From assembly GCA_965200005.1 (NCBI GenBank), contig OZ241331.1:744001-808000 (forward strand): a stretch of DNA of 64,000 nt. Direction: 5' to 3'. Both the position numbers and the translations under genes were made by a program. Shown piece after piece: positions 15,646 to 24,510 of the stretch. A model generated the notes under the pieces. The model had not been told where the DNA came from. It was given only the letters and a program-made list of their open reading frames with translations, and made no database searches. The first letter of the stretch is position 1, and every line of letters begins with the position of its first letter. This DNA comes from Aldehydirespirator sp965200005. Lineage in GTDB: Bacteria > Actinomycetota > Acidimicrobiia > Acidimicrobiales > Aldehydirespiratoraceae.

Positions 15646-17865
15646 TTAGCCACTCTCTTCGGATGTCTCTTCCTGCGACTCTGAGTCGGATGGCTCCGTA
15701 GTTGACTCACCATCATCTGGCACAGTGTCAGTTGGTTCGGGATCAGTCTCCTCCCCATCTGCTGGCTCTGTGTCTTCACCTGGCTCAGGTTCGGGTTCTA
15801 CCTCTGCAGGCTCACCCACCACAAGGTCAACGGGAGTGTCGATAGGTACTTGCTCGTTAGCCAGGGGTGTCTGATCCAGGATGCGACCAACATCAGCCGA
15901 CCCGGGTTCCACTGGTCGGTACGTCAAGTTGCCTACCGCGAGGCCTTCTCGTTCAAGCGACAACTTGCCAGTGTCAAACAGAAGCCCCTCAACTTCAGGA
16001 ACCGAGATGAGTGGCACGCCCGAAGAGATGACGACATCAATCGACGAACCCGGGGCAATGGGGGAGTTAGCTGGAGGATCGGTGCCGATGATCTCGCCCT
16101 GAGGGACTGTCTCGGAGGGCTCGTCTCTTGTTGCTGGCCGCAACCCCAAGGCATCCAGAGTCTGCAGAGCCTCAAATGGTGTCAGTGTGGCGACCTCGGG
16201 TACGAACAATCGTGAAGGGCCACTTGAAACAGTAATTGTCACCGCTTCGCCCTGTGACAGTTCGGTGTTTCCTTCAGGCTCCTGGCGGATGACAATCCCA
16301 GCTTCGGCCTGGTTGGCTTCGTTCAAAGCAATCACGACATAACCGGCAGCAGTCAACAGGCCACGCGCATCTTCACTGTAACGGCCCCTCACATATGGAA
16401 CCAAAGGCTTTTCTGCTTCACTGACCGTAAGGACAACCGTTATACCTTCATTAACCCGCTGACCAGCGGCAGGGCTCTGCGCAAAAACGACGTTTTCTGC
16501 GACTTCAGTGTTGATCTCATATCGGAACTCTTCTCTCAGCCCTGCTGCGAACAGTTGCTCTTGAGCATCTAATGAATTGAGGCCGACAACATCCGGTACC
16601 TCCCTAAGCAGACTCTCCTCTTCAGTTGGTTCATCTGCGACCTGGTCGGAGCTCTCTCCCAATTCAAGAGACTCCCAGAAGTTCAAGCCGAGATATACGA
16701 GTGCTGCAATCAGCACTCCCAAACCCAACAACATCAACAAGGTGCGTTTCCAGCCGTCGGAGTGACGCACTTCCTCATAGATGATGTCAGGCGGCCGTTC
16801 GTATGGACCCTGTGGCGGTGTCGGCGGACTCGTAGGCGGAGACCCTGGCGGAATTGGGCCGCCACCCGTAGACCTGCGTGGCGGGGGTGTATCGCTTCGA
16901 TGCACAGAGACGCCAGGTGGCAGAGGTTGCAAAGTCGGCGAAGGTGTGCCTCCGCCAGCTAAAGGTGGCCCACCGTCGGAGACACCAGATGAACCAACAA
17001 CACTCGCTCGGTTAGACAATTGGTGCTCACCGGAGAGATAACGATTCAGATCGCGAGCGAGAAAGTCGGCCTTGGGGTAACGGTTCTTGGGGTTCTTGGC
17101 TAGCAGTTTGAGGATGATTGCCTCGAGCGACTGAGCGATAACAGCGCCGCGTTTAGACGGTGCAACCGGACGTTGCTTCACATGTTGAACAGCAACGGCT
17201 GTAGAGGTGTCAGCGATAAACGGCGCCCTGCCGACGATCATCTCATAAAGCACAACACCCAGCGAGTAAAGATCAGATCGACCATCAAGTGGCTTGGCTT
17301 GGGCTTGCTCGGGCGAGAAGTAGGTTGCCGTCCCGATGACCGAGCCGTACTCAGTGAGTTTGTTGTCCCTGTTGCGGCGAGCTAACGCTGTAGCAATACC
17401 AAAATCAGTGACTTTCACTTGCCCTTCATCGCTCACCATGATGTTGCCGAGCTTGATGTCACGATGAACTAGACCTGCCGCATGAGCGTTACTCAGTGCA
17501 TTTGCAACGTCGCGTGCGATCTTTGCAGCTCGGTCGGCACTTAGGGGACCTGTAGAGCGCAGCACATCTGCCAAGCTGCGACCCACGACAAACTCCATAA
17601 CGATGTAATACGTGCCTTGTTGCTCACCCCAATCAAATATGCCAACGATGTTGGGGTGATTGAGATTCGCAGCTGTCTTTGCTTCTCGCCGGAAACGCTC
17701 AACGAAACTGCGATCGTTCGCAAACTCAGGAAAGAGCACCTTGACCGCGACTTCACGATCCAGGTAAGCGTCACGGGCAAGGTAAACATCGGCCATCCCG
17801 CCACGGGCGATCCGCCGCAGCAGCGTGTAACGACCATTGAAGACGGTCAAACCTTCGTCGGGCAC
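15646..17865 (-). CDS. pknB: PASTA-domain serine/threonine kinase PknB
   Basis: This is a transmembrane eukaryotic-type Ser/Thr kinase. The kinase domain spans about residues 11-275, with glycine-rich loop RIARGGMADVYLA, catalytic HRDIKLGN and DFGIA. A Pro/Gly-rich juxtamembrane stretch leads to one membrane helix near 375-395. Four extracellular PASTA repeats, which bind peptidoglycan fragments in this family, follow. The end is an unusual 55-residue Glu/Asp/Thr/Pro-rich tail. In most actinobacteria pknB sits beside rodA, pbpA and pstP; here it is alone and convergent to trpG. Confidence 0.95.
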   Translation of the reverse strand: MPDEGLTVFNGRYTLLRRIARGGMADVYLARDAYLDREVAVKVLFPEFANDRSFVERFRREAKTAANLNHPNIVGIFDWGEQQGTYYIVMEFVVGRSLADVLRSTGPLSADRAAKIARDVANALSNAHAAGLVHRDIKLGNIMVSDEGQVKVTDFGIATALARRNRDNKLTEYGSVIGTATYFSPEQAQAKPLDGRSDLYSLGVVLYEMIVGRAPFIADTSTAVAVQHVKQRPVAPSKRGAVIAQSLEAIILKLLAKNPKNRYPKADFLARDLNRYLSGEHQLSNRASVVGSSGVSDGGPPLAGGGTPSPTLQPLPPGVSVHRSDTPPPRRSTGGGPIPPGSPPTSPPTPPQGPYERPPDIIYEEVRHSDGWKRTLLMLLGLGVLIAALVYLGLNFWESLELGESSDQVADEPTEEESLLREVPDVVGLNSLDAQEQLFAAGLREEFRYEINTEVAENVVFAQSPAAGQRVNEGITVVLTVSEAEKPLVPYVRGRYSEDARGLLTAAGYVVIALNEANQAEAGIVIRQEPEGNTELSQGEAVTITVSSGPSRLFVPEVATLTPFEALQTLDALGLRPATRDEPSETVPQGEIIGTDPPANSPIAPGSSIDVVISSGVPLISVPEVEGLLFDTGKLSLEREGLAVGNLTYRPVEPGSADVGRILDQTPLANEQVPIDTPVDLVVGEPAEVEPEPEPGEDTEPADGEETDPEPTDTVPDDGESTTEPSDSESQEETSEESG

Positions 17866-17900
17866 TGTCCAAGATCCTACCTGTTGCCCTTTCGCGCAGA

Positions 17901-17917
17901 ATCAACCCTCGGTTGAT
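17901..17917. promoter_or_regulatory. Palindrome upstream of pknB
   Basis: ATCAACC-CTC-GGTTGAT forms a perfect 7-bp stem with a 3-base loop, 36 bp upstream of the pknB start. It could be an operator or a 5' leader hairpin; nothing else supports either choice. Confidence 0.3.
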
Positions 17918-18016
17918 CACCCGTGGGCTAGTGGCAGCGGTTCTCTTGCGGACAACGTTGAGTAGACATGACGGTAGCCTTCGCGAGTCGGGCATGCCGA
18001 AGGTTGTCCGGGCCAC

Positions 18017-18100
<84 letters not shown>

Positions 18101-18109
18101 CAGATCAAC

Positions 18110-19246
18110 ATGGCCGTGTCCTCCGCAACTGGTGAGACGGGTGATCCCCGACGGCGCAACGGCAGGGTCACCGACGGCGTGTCGGGTTGGACTGTCTCTG
18201 GCTACGGCTCAAGTGCCGACGATGATGTCTTGTTGCGTGACGCCACCAACCTGTTGCGAGCCGAACTTCCCGACCCGAGGCTCGCTGATGACACCGCTTA
18301 TTTGCGCTGGTGTTACCGCCAGAACCCGCTTGGGGCTGCCTGGGAGCGCTATCACTACGTCGCTTCAACCGACGCAACCGATTCAGTTGACTCTGCCGAC
18401 TCAGACGATGAGCCGTTACTTGTCGCTCACTATCTGAACTATCCGAGGCGCTACCGAGGACCCGGCGGTGAACTGCTAGAGGGTGCTTGGTCACAGCATG
18501 CAGTGACACGATCGGGACATCAGCGTGAACGTCACTTCACCCGACTGAGCTTTGAGATCTTCGAGGAGGCAACGGCTAACGGTAAGAGGATTGTCACTGG
18601 TGTGACTAATGCCAAATCCACCGGGCCGGTAGTCAAATACATCGGGTGGACACTCATTGGGCCTCTGCCTGTACGTGTGATTCCGGCGGTTGGGTTCGGT
18701 GTGCGTTCAGGTACCCGGCGCAGCTCTACGATCCAGCATCTTGAAGTCACTAGAGAGTGGCTGAAGTCAAACGAGTTTGACGACCTTGCTAGACGGCTTG
18801 ACAAGCACGAATTGGGCAGCTGGGCAACCAACTGGGCGCCGGAAGTGTTGCGATGGAGGCTGCAGTGTCCGTTTGTGAAATACTGGATTCACATCAGCGA
18901 TGAGTTGACATTGATTTCTACCCGCTCATCGTTTGCGGGGTTGCGAGCGACCGTGATTCTCAAGACGTTCCCGCTCACAGGATCCGAATCTCGTGACCCC
19001 GGATCCACCGGCTTGCCAGAAAGGGTCGATGCAACATCAGCAATTCGTGCAGCGGCTCGATTTCACCGCAGCGCCTTTGCGGTCTATGCGGGGTTCAACG
19101 GCTCAGTGAGTGTGCGCGGCTTCAGACCGCCCCGACGACTGCAGCCAAGCCCTCTCAACCTGATTATCCGCAGCCTGGATGACTCACTGGACATCTCAAC
19201 TGTCGAACTTGACACCTTCGAGTTTCTCGATATGGATGCTTACTGA
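18110..19246 (+). CDS. GNAT-like acetyltransferase-fold protein
   Basis: The 378-residue protein shows a pattern seen in GNAT/FemAB-like proteins near polysaccharide genes: YLRWCYRQNPLG near residue 63 and a domain with HFTRLSFEIFEEATANGKRI near 145 where the acetyl-CoA loop would lie. The canonical R/Q-x-x-G-x-G/A loop is not obvious. ATG 18110 is chosen because an upstream in-frame GTG lies inside the tRNA gene. A Thr/Asp/Ser-rich insert is found near residues 88-105. Substrate unknown. Confidence 0.55.
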   Translation: MAVSSATGETGDPRRRNGRVTDGVSGWTVSGYGSSADDDVLLRDATNLLRAELPDPRLADDTAYLRWCYRQNPLGAAWERYHYVASTDATDSVDSADSDDEPLLVAHYLNYPRRYRGPGGELLEGAWSQHAVTRSGHQRERHFTRLSFEIFEEATANGKRIVTGVTNAKSTGPVVKYIGWTLIGPLPVRVIPAVGFGVRSGTRRSSTIQHLEVTREWLKSNEFDDLARRLDKHELGSWATNWAPEVLRWRLQCPFVKYWIHISDELTLISTRSSFAGLRATVILKTFPLTGSESRDPGSTGLPERVDATSAIRAAARFHRSAFAVYAGFNGSVSVRGFRPPRRLQPSPLNLIIRSLDDSLDISTVELDTFEFLDMDAY

Positions 19247-19293
19247 TTCTCAGATTGGCATTCATGTATTGGCATTCATGGCTGTCGAGTGAC

Positions 19294-20715
19294 CTACGCT
19301 GTGTCGCTCTTTGCCCCGAAGCGGCGTGCCATGTTCGTAAGCGGCTGTCGGCTCATTACAGCTGTTGCCTGACCAAGCAGTTCGCGATGACGGCGCGCTG
19401 AGGCTATCCAAAAGCGTGGTCGCCACAGTTGGTTTCGTAGCGGCAGGTAACCCAGTTCCCAGACCATCAGCAAGCCCCAGAACGCGAGATCGCTGTGTAC
19501 ACCGCCCGGGGTGAGATGTGTGCGGATCCTCATCGAGCCGTGGATCATGTGAAAGATCCGGCGCTCAATCGCTTCGGCTAGTACCGCCTCGGCGACCCTG
19601 ATGATGCCAGCACGATCCTCAGGAGGTTCAGTGCTGCGGCCCATCCTGCGAGTGCTGAGCGAAATCCACCAGTACGGCGAATCCTCATCCGAGGACACTT
19701 CAAACACGATCCGTCGTGTAACCATCCGCCGAGCCACGAGCCGAGGAATAGAGGTCGCAAAGCCCTCGAAGTAGTTCTTGAATTCGCTCCACTTCAACTT
19801 CTTGCCCTGCTCCGAAGCAGCCTGCGCGTCGAGTTTCGGTTGCACATCATCACGGAGTGACGCGAGATGGCTCATCCGATCCTCGTACCAGTCGAAGCTG
19901 GTGCGCGTAAATCCATCCGTTGAGCTCCACGAGTCACCCGGCGACATCGTGACCGTCTCGAAGCGAGCAGAGTCGTCTCGCTCGGTCATTGAGGCCGCTA
20001 CTTCAGCGGGTGTGATCAGATGTTCGTTAGCTGCCCAACTCTCGGGATGAAGGAATCCCACCATCGACCCGAAAGGCACCGCGTACGTGGGCTGCAATCT
20101 CGACATAGTGTCGTAGAAGTCATCGAGATAGGTATCACGGCTAACCAGCGTCAGATCATCAGGATCATCAGGATCATCAGCGGAGTACAGCACAGGATAT
20201 GACTGTGCAAACGAGTGGCTCTTGAACGCCAAAGTTGGGCGCCCGAACCGTTTAGTGATCTGATCAAGAGCACGGCCACGAGTCTTTGCATCATTGAAGT
20301 CGACCAGCACTTGGTCACCGTCGGCCACGACTAATGCCGAGTCATCAAATCCGTACTGGTACGACGCCACCCGCACGCCACGACCGAGGTCAATCACCTT
20401 GCCATGAGGCATTTCCGTGGGCCGGCCGAATCCGAGGCTCTCCACTTCGCCTGCCATCACATCCACCCCAAAACGGGAAACTAGAACTCTTGCTGTCCGA
20501 TCAATCTTGCGCATTGATGGGTAATGGAAGTGATCGAAGTGATGATGCGTGAGATAGATGAAGTCCGGGCTGAGCATTGCAGCATCAGGTGCCGATGGCG
20601 GGAAGTGCCACCAGGAACGCCAGTAGCACGAACCGAACAACCACGGGTCCACCAACAGCGTTCCTGCAGCCGTATTGATCTGCAGGCAGCTATGGCCGAC
20701 GACTGTGACTTTCAT
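19294..20715 (-). CDS. Metallo-beta-lactamase-fold hydrolase (UlaG/CMAH-like)
   Basis: The N-terminal 250 residues are a metallo-beta-lactamase fold. It has a VGHSC start typical of UlaG/RomA-like enzymes and a metal-binding HHHFDHFH motif near residue 62. The second half is helical, is rich in Arg and Trp, and has no domain I recognise. The overall length and HHHFDH pattern recall the metallo-hydrolase part of CMP-N-acetylneuraminate hydroxylase-like proteins. ATG 20715 is chosen over TTG 20730 because MKVTVVGHSC is the usual N-terminus. It is convergent with the GNAT-like gene and divergent from the ABC operon. Confidence 0.75.
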   Translation of the reverse strand: MKVTVVGHSCLQINTAAGTLLVDPWLFGSCYWRSWWHFPPSAPDAAMLSPDFIYLTHHHFDHFHYPSMRKIDRTARVLVSRFGVDVMAGEVESLGFGRPTEMPHGKVIDLGRGVRVASYQYGFDDSALVVADGDQVLVDFNDAKTRGRALDQITKRFGRPTLAFKSHSFAQSYPVLYSADDPDDPDDLTLVSRDTYLDDFYDTMSRLQPTYAVPFGSMVGFLHPESWAANEHLITPAEVAASMTERDDSARFETVTMSPGDSWSSTDGFTRTSFDWYEDRMSHLASLRDDVQPKLDAQAASEQGKKLKWSEFKNYFEGFATSIPRLVARRMVTRRIVFEVSSDEDSPYWWISLSTRRMGRSTEPPEDRAGIIRVAEAVLAEAIERRIFHMIHGSMRIRTHLTPGGVHSDLAFWGLLMVWELGYLPLRNQLWRPRFWIASARRHRELLGQATAVMSRQPLTNMARRFGAKSDTA

Positions 20716-20753
20716 TGGCCAACCGTCCAATCCTGAGCAACTGACTCTTCCAT

Positions 20754-20796
20754 AGACCTCACCTCACAGCCAGACTCTGGACGAGGTCTTTTTTTT
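20754..20796 (+). terminator. Rho-independent terminator-like hairpin in the leader of the peptide ABC operon
   Basis: AGACCTC (20754-20760) pairs perfectly with GAGGTCT (20783-20789), followed by eight T (20789-20796). On the plus strand this is a standard intrinsic terminator, but the only plus-strand gene nearby starts downstream at 20873. It may therefore act as an attenuator in the operon leader. Confidence 0.5.
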
Positions 20797-20872
20797 ACTA
20801 GGTTGCAAATTACGACCGCACCAGAGTCGTGAGGTCTCAAGAGCCATCAGGCACAGTTGAAGGAACACCAGC

Positions 20873-22549
20873 ATGAAATCGAGTCGAATCGCAGCTCTCA
20901 TCGGCATTCTTGCCATCATCGCATTCGGATGCGGAAACGACGAGGGCGATACAGCGGACGCAACCGACTCCGACGCCGCCGCCATGGATGCGGATGCTGG
21001 CACAGAGGACGCGACCGATGGCGATACAGCGGAAACAGCCGAATCTGACACGATGGATACAGCGGATGCCGACACGATGGAAGCAACTGATGCAGGTCGG
21101 TTCGTTTACGCTCACCCGCACCCGGTAACTGACCTTGATCCCTCCAGCGCATTCTCAACTGAAAATGTTGTGCTACAGAACGTCTACGAAACGCTGACAC
21201 GGTCTAATGCGCCTGGTGCTGCTGAACTCCTGGCACCGTTACTTGCCGAGTCTTGGAACGCGAGCGACGATTCAATGTCATGGACTTTCACGCTGCGTGA
21301 TGATGTGACTTTCCATGATGGCACGCCCATGACTGCGGACACAGTCATCGCCTCGTTGCAGCGCACTATTGACCTCGGCCTGGGTGCAGCGTTCATCTTG
21401 TCTTCAATTGACACGATGACGGCGCCCGATGACCACACTGTTGAGTTCTCGTTGGCCTGGCCAACACCGCTTGATCTGGTTATGTCGTCGGGTTACGGCG
21501 CTTACATCATGAGCCCGGATGCCGTTACTCAAGACTCTGACTGGTTCAACGCCGGCAATGCGGGAGGTACAGGGCCGTACACCATCAGTTCGTTCGAAGC
21601 TGGCGGAGCCATCGTCCTGGAACGCTATGACGATTACTGGGGCGGTTGGACTGATGGTCAGTTCTCTGAGGCCGAAGTTTTGCGGGTTGATGACAGGGTT
21701 CTGGCTGAGCAAATGGTCCGTGTTGGTGATGCCGACTTCACTTACAACCTGCCATTCGATAGCTATGACGCACTCGATACCGAAGCCGATCTTCGGGTTG
21801 TCCGAGGCCAGTCGATGACCAATCTGTTCGGGCTACTGAACCACCAGCGGCTCTCGCCAGAAGTACGCGAAGCGCTCGTGCTGTCGTTCCCGTATGACGA
21901 CATAGTCGCGGCTCTCTATGGAGGCCAGGCGAACCGCGCTCAGGGAATCATTCCCCAAGCTTTGTGGGGCTCATCCCAGGACATGAACCTTCCCGAGACC
22001 GATCTTGAGCGAGCTGCACAAATCCTGAGCGACGCTGGGGTGTCCGATCTAACGGTCACTTACAGTCTGGATGCGGGCACCATCGAACAGCAGCAGATCG
22101 GCGAGGTCTGGAAGGCCAACTTGGCCACAATTGGAGTGGATCTCGTACTCGAACCGCTGACATTTGATGCTCGTTGGGAGCTTGCTCAAGCCGACCCCGC
22201 CAACGCGCAAGACATCTTCACGATGTTCTGGTTCCCCACTTACATCACGCCCTACGACTTCTTGTTCTCGCTGTTCCACACCGAAGAAGAGCCCTTCTTC
22301 AACTTGGGTTACTACAGCAATGAAGACTTCGACACGCTGATCAACGATGCCGACGCTGCGTCCGGGACAGACATCGAAGCTGCAACCGAGATGTTCCGGC
22401 AGGCCTCGCAGATTCTCATTGATGAGAACGCAGCTGTGTTCATGTTGGACGTTCCCGAGACCGGAGTGATCCGAGCCGACGTGGAGGGCTATGTCCCGAA
22501 TCCCGCTTATTCGGGTGTTGTGCGCTTCTACGATCTGACCCGATCATGA
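20873..22549 (+). CDS. ABC transporter solute-binding lipoprotein, family 5 (peptide/nickel type)
   Basis: The signal peptide ends at a lipobox-like AFGC with Cys20. An unusually acidic Asp/Ala/Thr/Glu-rich linker follows to about residue 75. The mature domain has the SBP_bac_5 hallmarks: LAESWNASDDSMSWTFTLRD near residue 123 and VTFHDGTPMTADTV near 145. It captures an oligopeptide, opine, nickel chelate or similar solute at the outer membrane face. It is the first gene of a five-gene transporter operon; a terminator-like hairpin lies in its leader. Confidence 0.93.
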   Translation: MKSSRIAALIGILAIIAFGCGNDEGDTADATDSDAAAMDADAGTEDATDGDTAETAESDTMDTADADTMEATDAGRFVYAHPHPVTDLDPSSAFSTENVVLQNVYETLTRSNAPGAAELLAPLLAESWNASDDSMSWTFTLRDDVTFHDGTPMTADTVIASLQRTIDLGLGAAFILSSIDTMTAPDDHTVEFSLAWPTPLDLVMSSGYGAYIMSPDAVTQDSDWFNAGNAGGTGPYTISSFEAGGAIVLERYDDYWGGWTDGQFSEAEVLRVDDRVLAEQMVRVGDADFTYNLPFDSYDALDTEADLRVVRGQSMTNLFGLLNHQRLSPEVREALVLSFPYDDIVAALYGGQANRAQGIIPQALWGSSQDMNLPETDLERAAQILSDAGVSDLTVTYSLDAGTIEQQQIGEVWKANLATIGVDLVLEPLTFDARWELAQADPANAQDIFTMFWFPTYITPYDFLFSLFHTEEEPFFNLGYYSNEDFDTLINDADAASGTDIEAATEMFRQASQILIDENAAVFMLDVPETGVIRADVEGYVPNPAYSGVVRFYDLTRS

Positions 22550-22564
22550 GTCCGGTTCTAGTTC

Positions 22565-22586
22565 CCGAGACTGGAGGAGTCTCCGG
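22565..22586 (+). other. Intercistronic hairpin between binding protein and permease genes
   Basis: GAGACT (22567-22572) and AGTCTC (22578-22583) form a stem with a GGAGG loop, extended by a flanking CC/GG pair with a bulge. Such hairpins after binding-protein genes commonly stabilise the upstream message and lower permease expression. The loop contains a Shine-Dalgarno-like GGAGG but no start codon follows at a useful distance. Confidence 0.45.
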
Positions 22587-22658
22587 CTAGAGCGCAGACA
22601 CACAGCAGCCCAGACCTGACAGCGAGAGGAGTTCCCCACGCGGTATCTATCGCGCAGG

Positions 22659-23639
22659 GTGTTGACCTCTTTGGTGGTGGTCCTCGGGGTCGTGACTATC
22701 ACCTTCCTGTTTGCTCGCCTTGTGCCTTCCGACCCGGCATCGCTGTATGCCGGGCCGAGGGCACGGCCTGAACAGGTTGAACAGGTACGCGAGGACCTCA
22801 ATCTCGATGAGCACGTCCTAATCCAGTACGTCTCATACCTGGGTGACCTGGTGCGAGGTGACCTTGGTGTGTCCTTTGCATCCCGTCGATCCATCTCACA
22901 CGACTTGGCCGATTTCCTACCGGCAACACTTGAATTGGCGCTGTCGGCGACGGCCCTATCAATGTTGATCGGCATCCCACTTGGCGTGTGGGCAGCTGCA
23001 CAGCGAGATCGATTACGAGATAACAGTCTCCGCCTGTTTGCAGTAACCGCTGTATCTGTTCCAGTGTTCTGGCTAGCCCTGATCCTGCAGTTGCTACTAG
23101 CGGGCCGGCTGGGATGGCTTCCTCTATCGGGCAGGACTTCCTCAGGTGTCTCGTTTGCTGAGCCAACTGGTCTGTTCTTGATCGACTCGGTACTTTCGGG
23201 TAGCCCATCGAATGTTTGGGATGTGATTACACACCTGATCATGCCGGTCAGTGTCATGGCGGCCTATCCCCTTGGACTCACAATTCGTTTGATCCGCGGC
23301 TCAATGGTTGAAGTGCTCGCCGAGCCATACATTGAGGCTGCTCGACTCGCTAGTGTGAGCGAACGAACCGTCCTGTTCCGTCTGGCACTCAAGAATGCGC
23401 TCGCACCCGCCCTCACGTTGCTAGGTCTGACCTTTGCCTATTCGATCTCGAGTGCGTTCCTGGTTGAGTACGTGTTCAGTTGGCCTGGTATCGGGCGGTA
23501 CCTCACCGACGCAATCGTGCGGGTCGACTTCCCTGTTATCACTGCGGCCGCTCTCGTAATCACGATCATCTATGTGCTAGTGAATCTGACACTTGATCTT
23601 GTCCAAGCACGGCTTGACCCGAGAGTGGATCTGAACTGA
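22659..23639 (+). CDS. ABC transporter permease, DppB/OppB-like
   Basis: This inner-membrane permease carries the BPD_transp_1 fold with about six helices and the EAA-like loop EAARLASVSERTVLFRLALKNAL near residue 225. The family N-terminus normally begins about seven residues earlier than GTG 22659. The in-frame codons TRYLSRR upstream fit it well, but only an ACG (22638), preceded by GAGAGGAG, could start there before an in-frame TGA at 22617. The gene is cotranscribed with the binding protein upstream and the second permease downstream. Confidence 0.9.
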   Translation: MLTSLVVVLGVVTITFLFARLVPSDPASLYAGPRARPEQVEQVREDLNLDEHVLIQYVSYLGDLVRGDLGVSFASRRSISHDLADFLPATLELALSATALSMLIGIPLGVWAAAQRDRLRDNSLRLFAVTAVSVPVFWLALILQLLLAGRLGWLPLSGRTSSGVSFAEPTGLFLIDSVLSGSPSNVWDVITHLIMPVSVMAAYPLGLTIRLIRGSMVEVLAEPYIEAARLASVSERTVLFRLALKNALAPALTLLGLTFAYSISSAFLVEYVFSWPGIGRYLTDAIVRVDFPVITAAALVITIIYVLVNLTLDLVQARLDPRVDLN

Positions 23640-23680
23640 ACCAGACGCTAGGGCTTGCCGGCCGGCTATTCGGTCACCGG

Positions 23681-24493
23681 GTGCTAACCCCCGGTAGTGC
23701 CCCATGGCGCTACCGACGCAGTCCACTTGGGATGATCGCGTTAGGCGTTCTGTGCGTGTTTGTGTTGGGTGCGATCTTTGCTGAGTGGCTCACGCCCTTC
23801 GCCGATCAGGGCCGTGGGGTACCTGACCTGCCATCTCGTTTGATGGGACCCGGCGCTGATCATTGGCTCGGCACCGACGATCTCGGTCGTGATGTGCTCG
23901 CTCGCCTGTTGTTTGGAGCACGCACGGCGCTGATCATCGCTATCGGTGTGGTGTCGTTGTCGGTGACCGTTGGTGTGCTGGTTGGCGCAATCGCTGGGTA
24001 CTTCGGTCGCTGGATCGATGAGATCCTGATGCGCATCACCGACACGTTTCTGGCGTTCCCAACCCTTCGCAACACGATCATTGCGATCGCTATCTCCTGG
24101 TGGCCGTGGTATGCGAGGCTGGTTCGCGCTCAAGTTCTGAGTCTGCGTGAACGACCATTTGTGCAGGCAGTGCGGTCAATCGGCGTTCCTCGCCTGCGCA
24201 TAATCAACCGACACATCATTCCAAATGCCATGGGCCCGGTCTGGGTGCAAGCAGCGGCTGATCTTGGTGCAGCTGTGCTGACTGCGGCCGGCTTGAGCTT
24301 TGTCGGGCTTGGCCCTCGACCACCGACGCCGGATTGGGGAGTGATGGTCGCCGACGGACGTCAGTTTGTATTGAGCGGGCAGTGGTGGATAGCTGGATTT
24401 GCTGGGATGGCTATCACCTTGCTGGCACTTGCATTCAACCTGATGGGTGATGTGGTGCGAGATGTCACCGACCTGAAGGCCGGTGACGTGTAG
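23681..24493 (+). CDS. ABC transporter permease, DppC/OppC-like, with internal deletion
   Basis: The protein shows the DppC pattern: N-terminal RRSPLGMIALGVL, LGTDDLGRDVLARLLFGART near residue 65, the EAA-loop region VQAVRSIGVPRLRIINRHII near 160, and C-terminal LAFNLMGDVVRD. Family members read AFP-(about 14 hydrophobic residues, usually ending in LGP)-LRN here. In this protein AFP is followed directly by TLRN near residue 127, so part of one membrane helix is missing without loss of frame. Function may be impaired. The GTG start is uncertain. Confidence 0.88.
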   Translation: MLTPGSAPWRYRRSPLGMIALGVLCVFVLGAIFAEWLTPFADQGRGVPDLPSRLMGPGADHWLGTDDLGRDVLARLLFGARTALIIAIGVVSLSVTVGVLVGAIAGYFGRWIDEILMRITDTFLAFPTLRNTIIAIAISWWPWYARLVRAQVLSLRERPFVQAVRSIGVPRLRIINRHIIPNAMGPVWVQAAADLGAAVLTAAGLSFVGLGPRPPTPDWGVMVADGRQFVLSGQWWIAGFAGMAITLLALAFNLMGDVVRDVTDLKAGDV

Positions 24494-24510
24494 ATGCTGG
24501 TGATGTCTAG

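Noticed and set aside
19246..19293. Direct repeat ATTGGCATTCATG as a mobile-element footprint
   Set aside because: Two adjacent 13-base copies only; a simple slippage duplication in a short intergenic gap.
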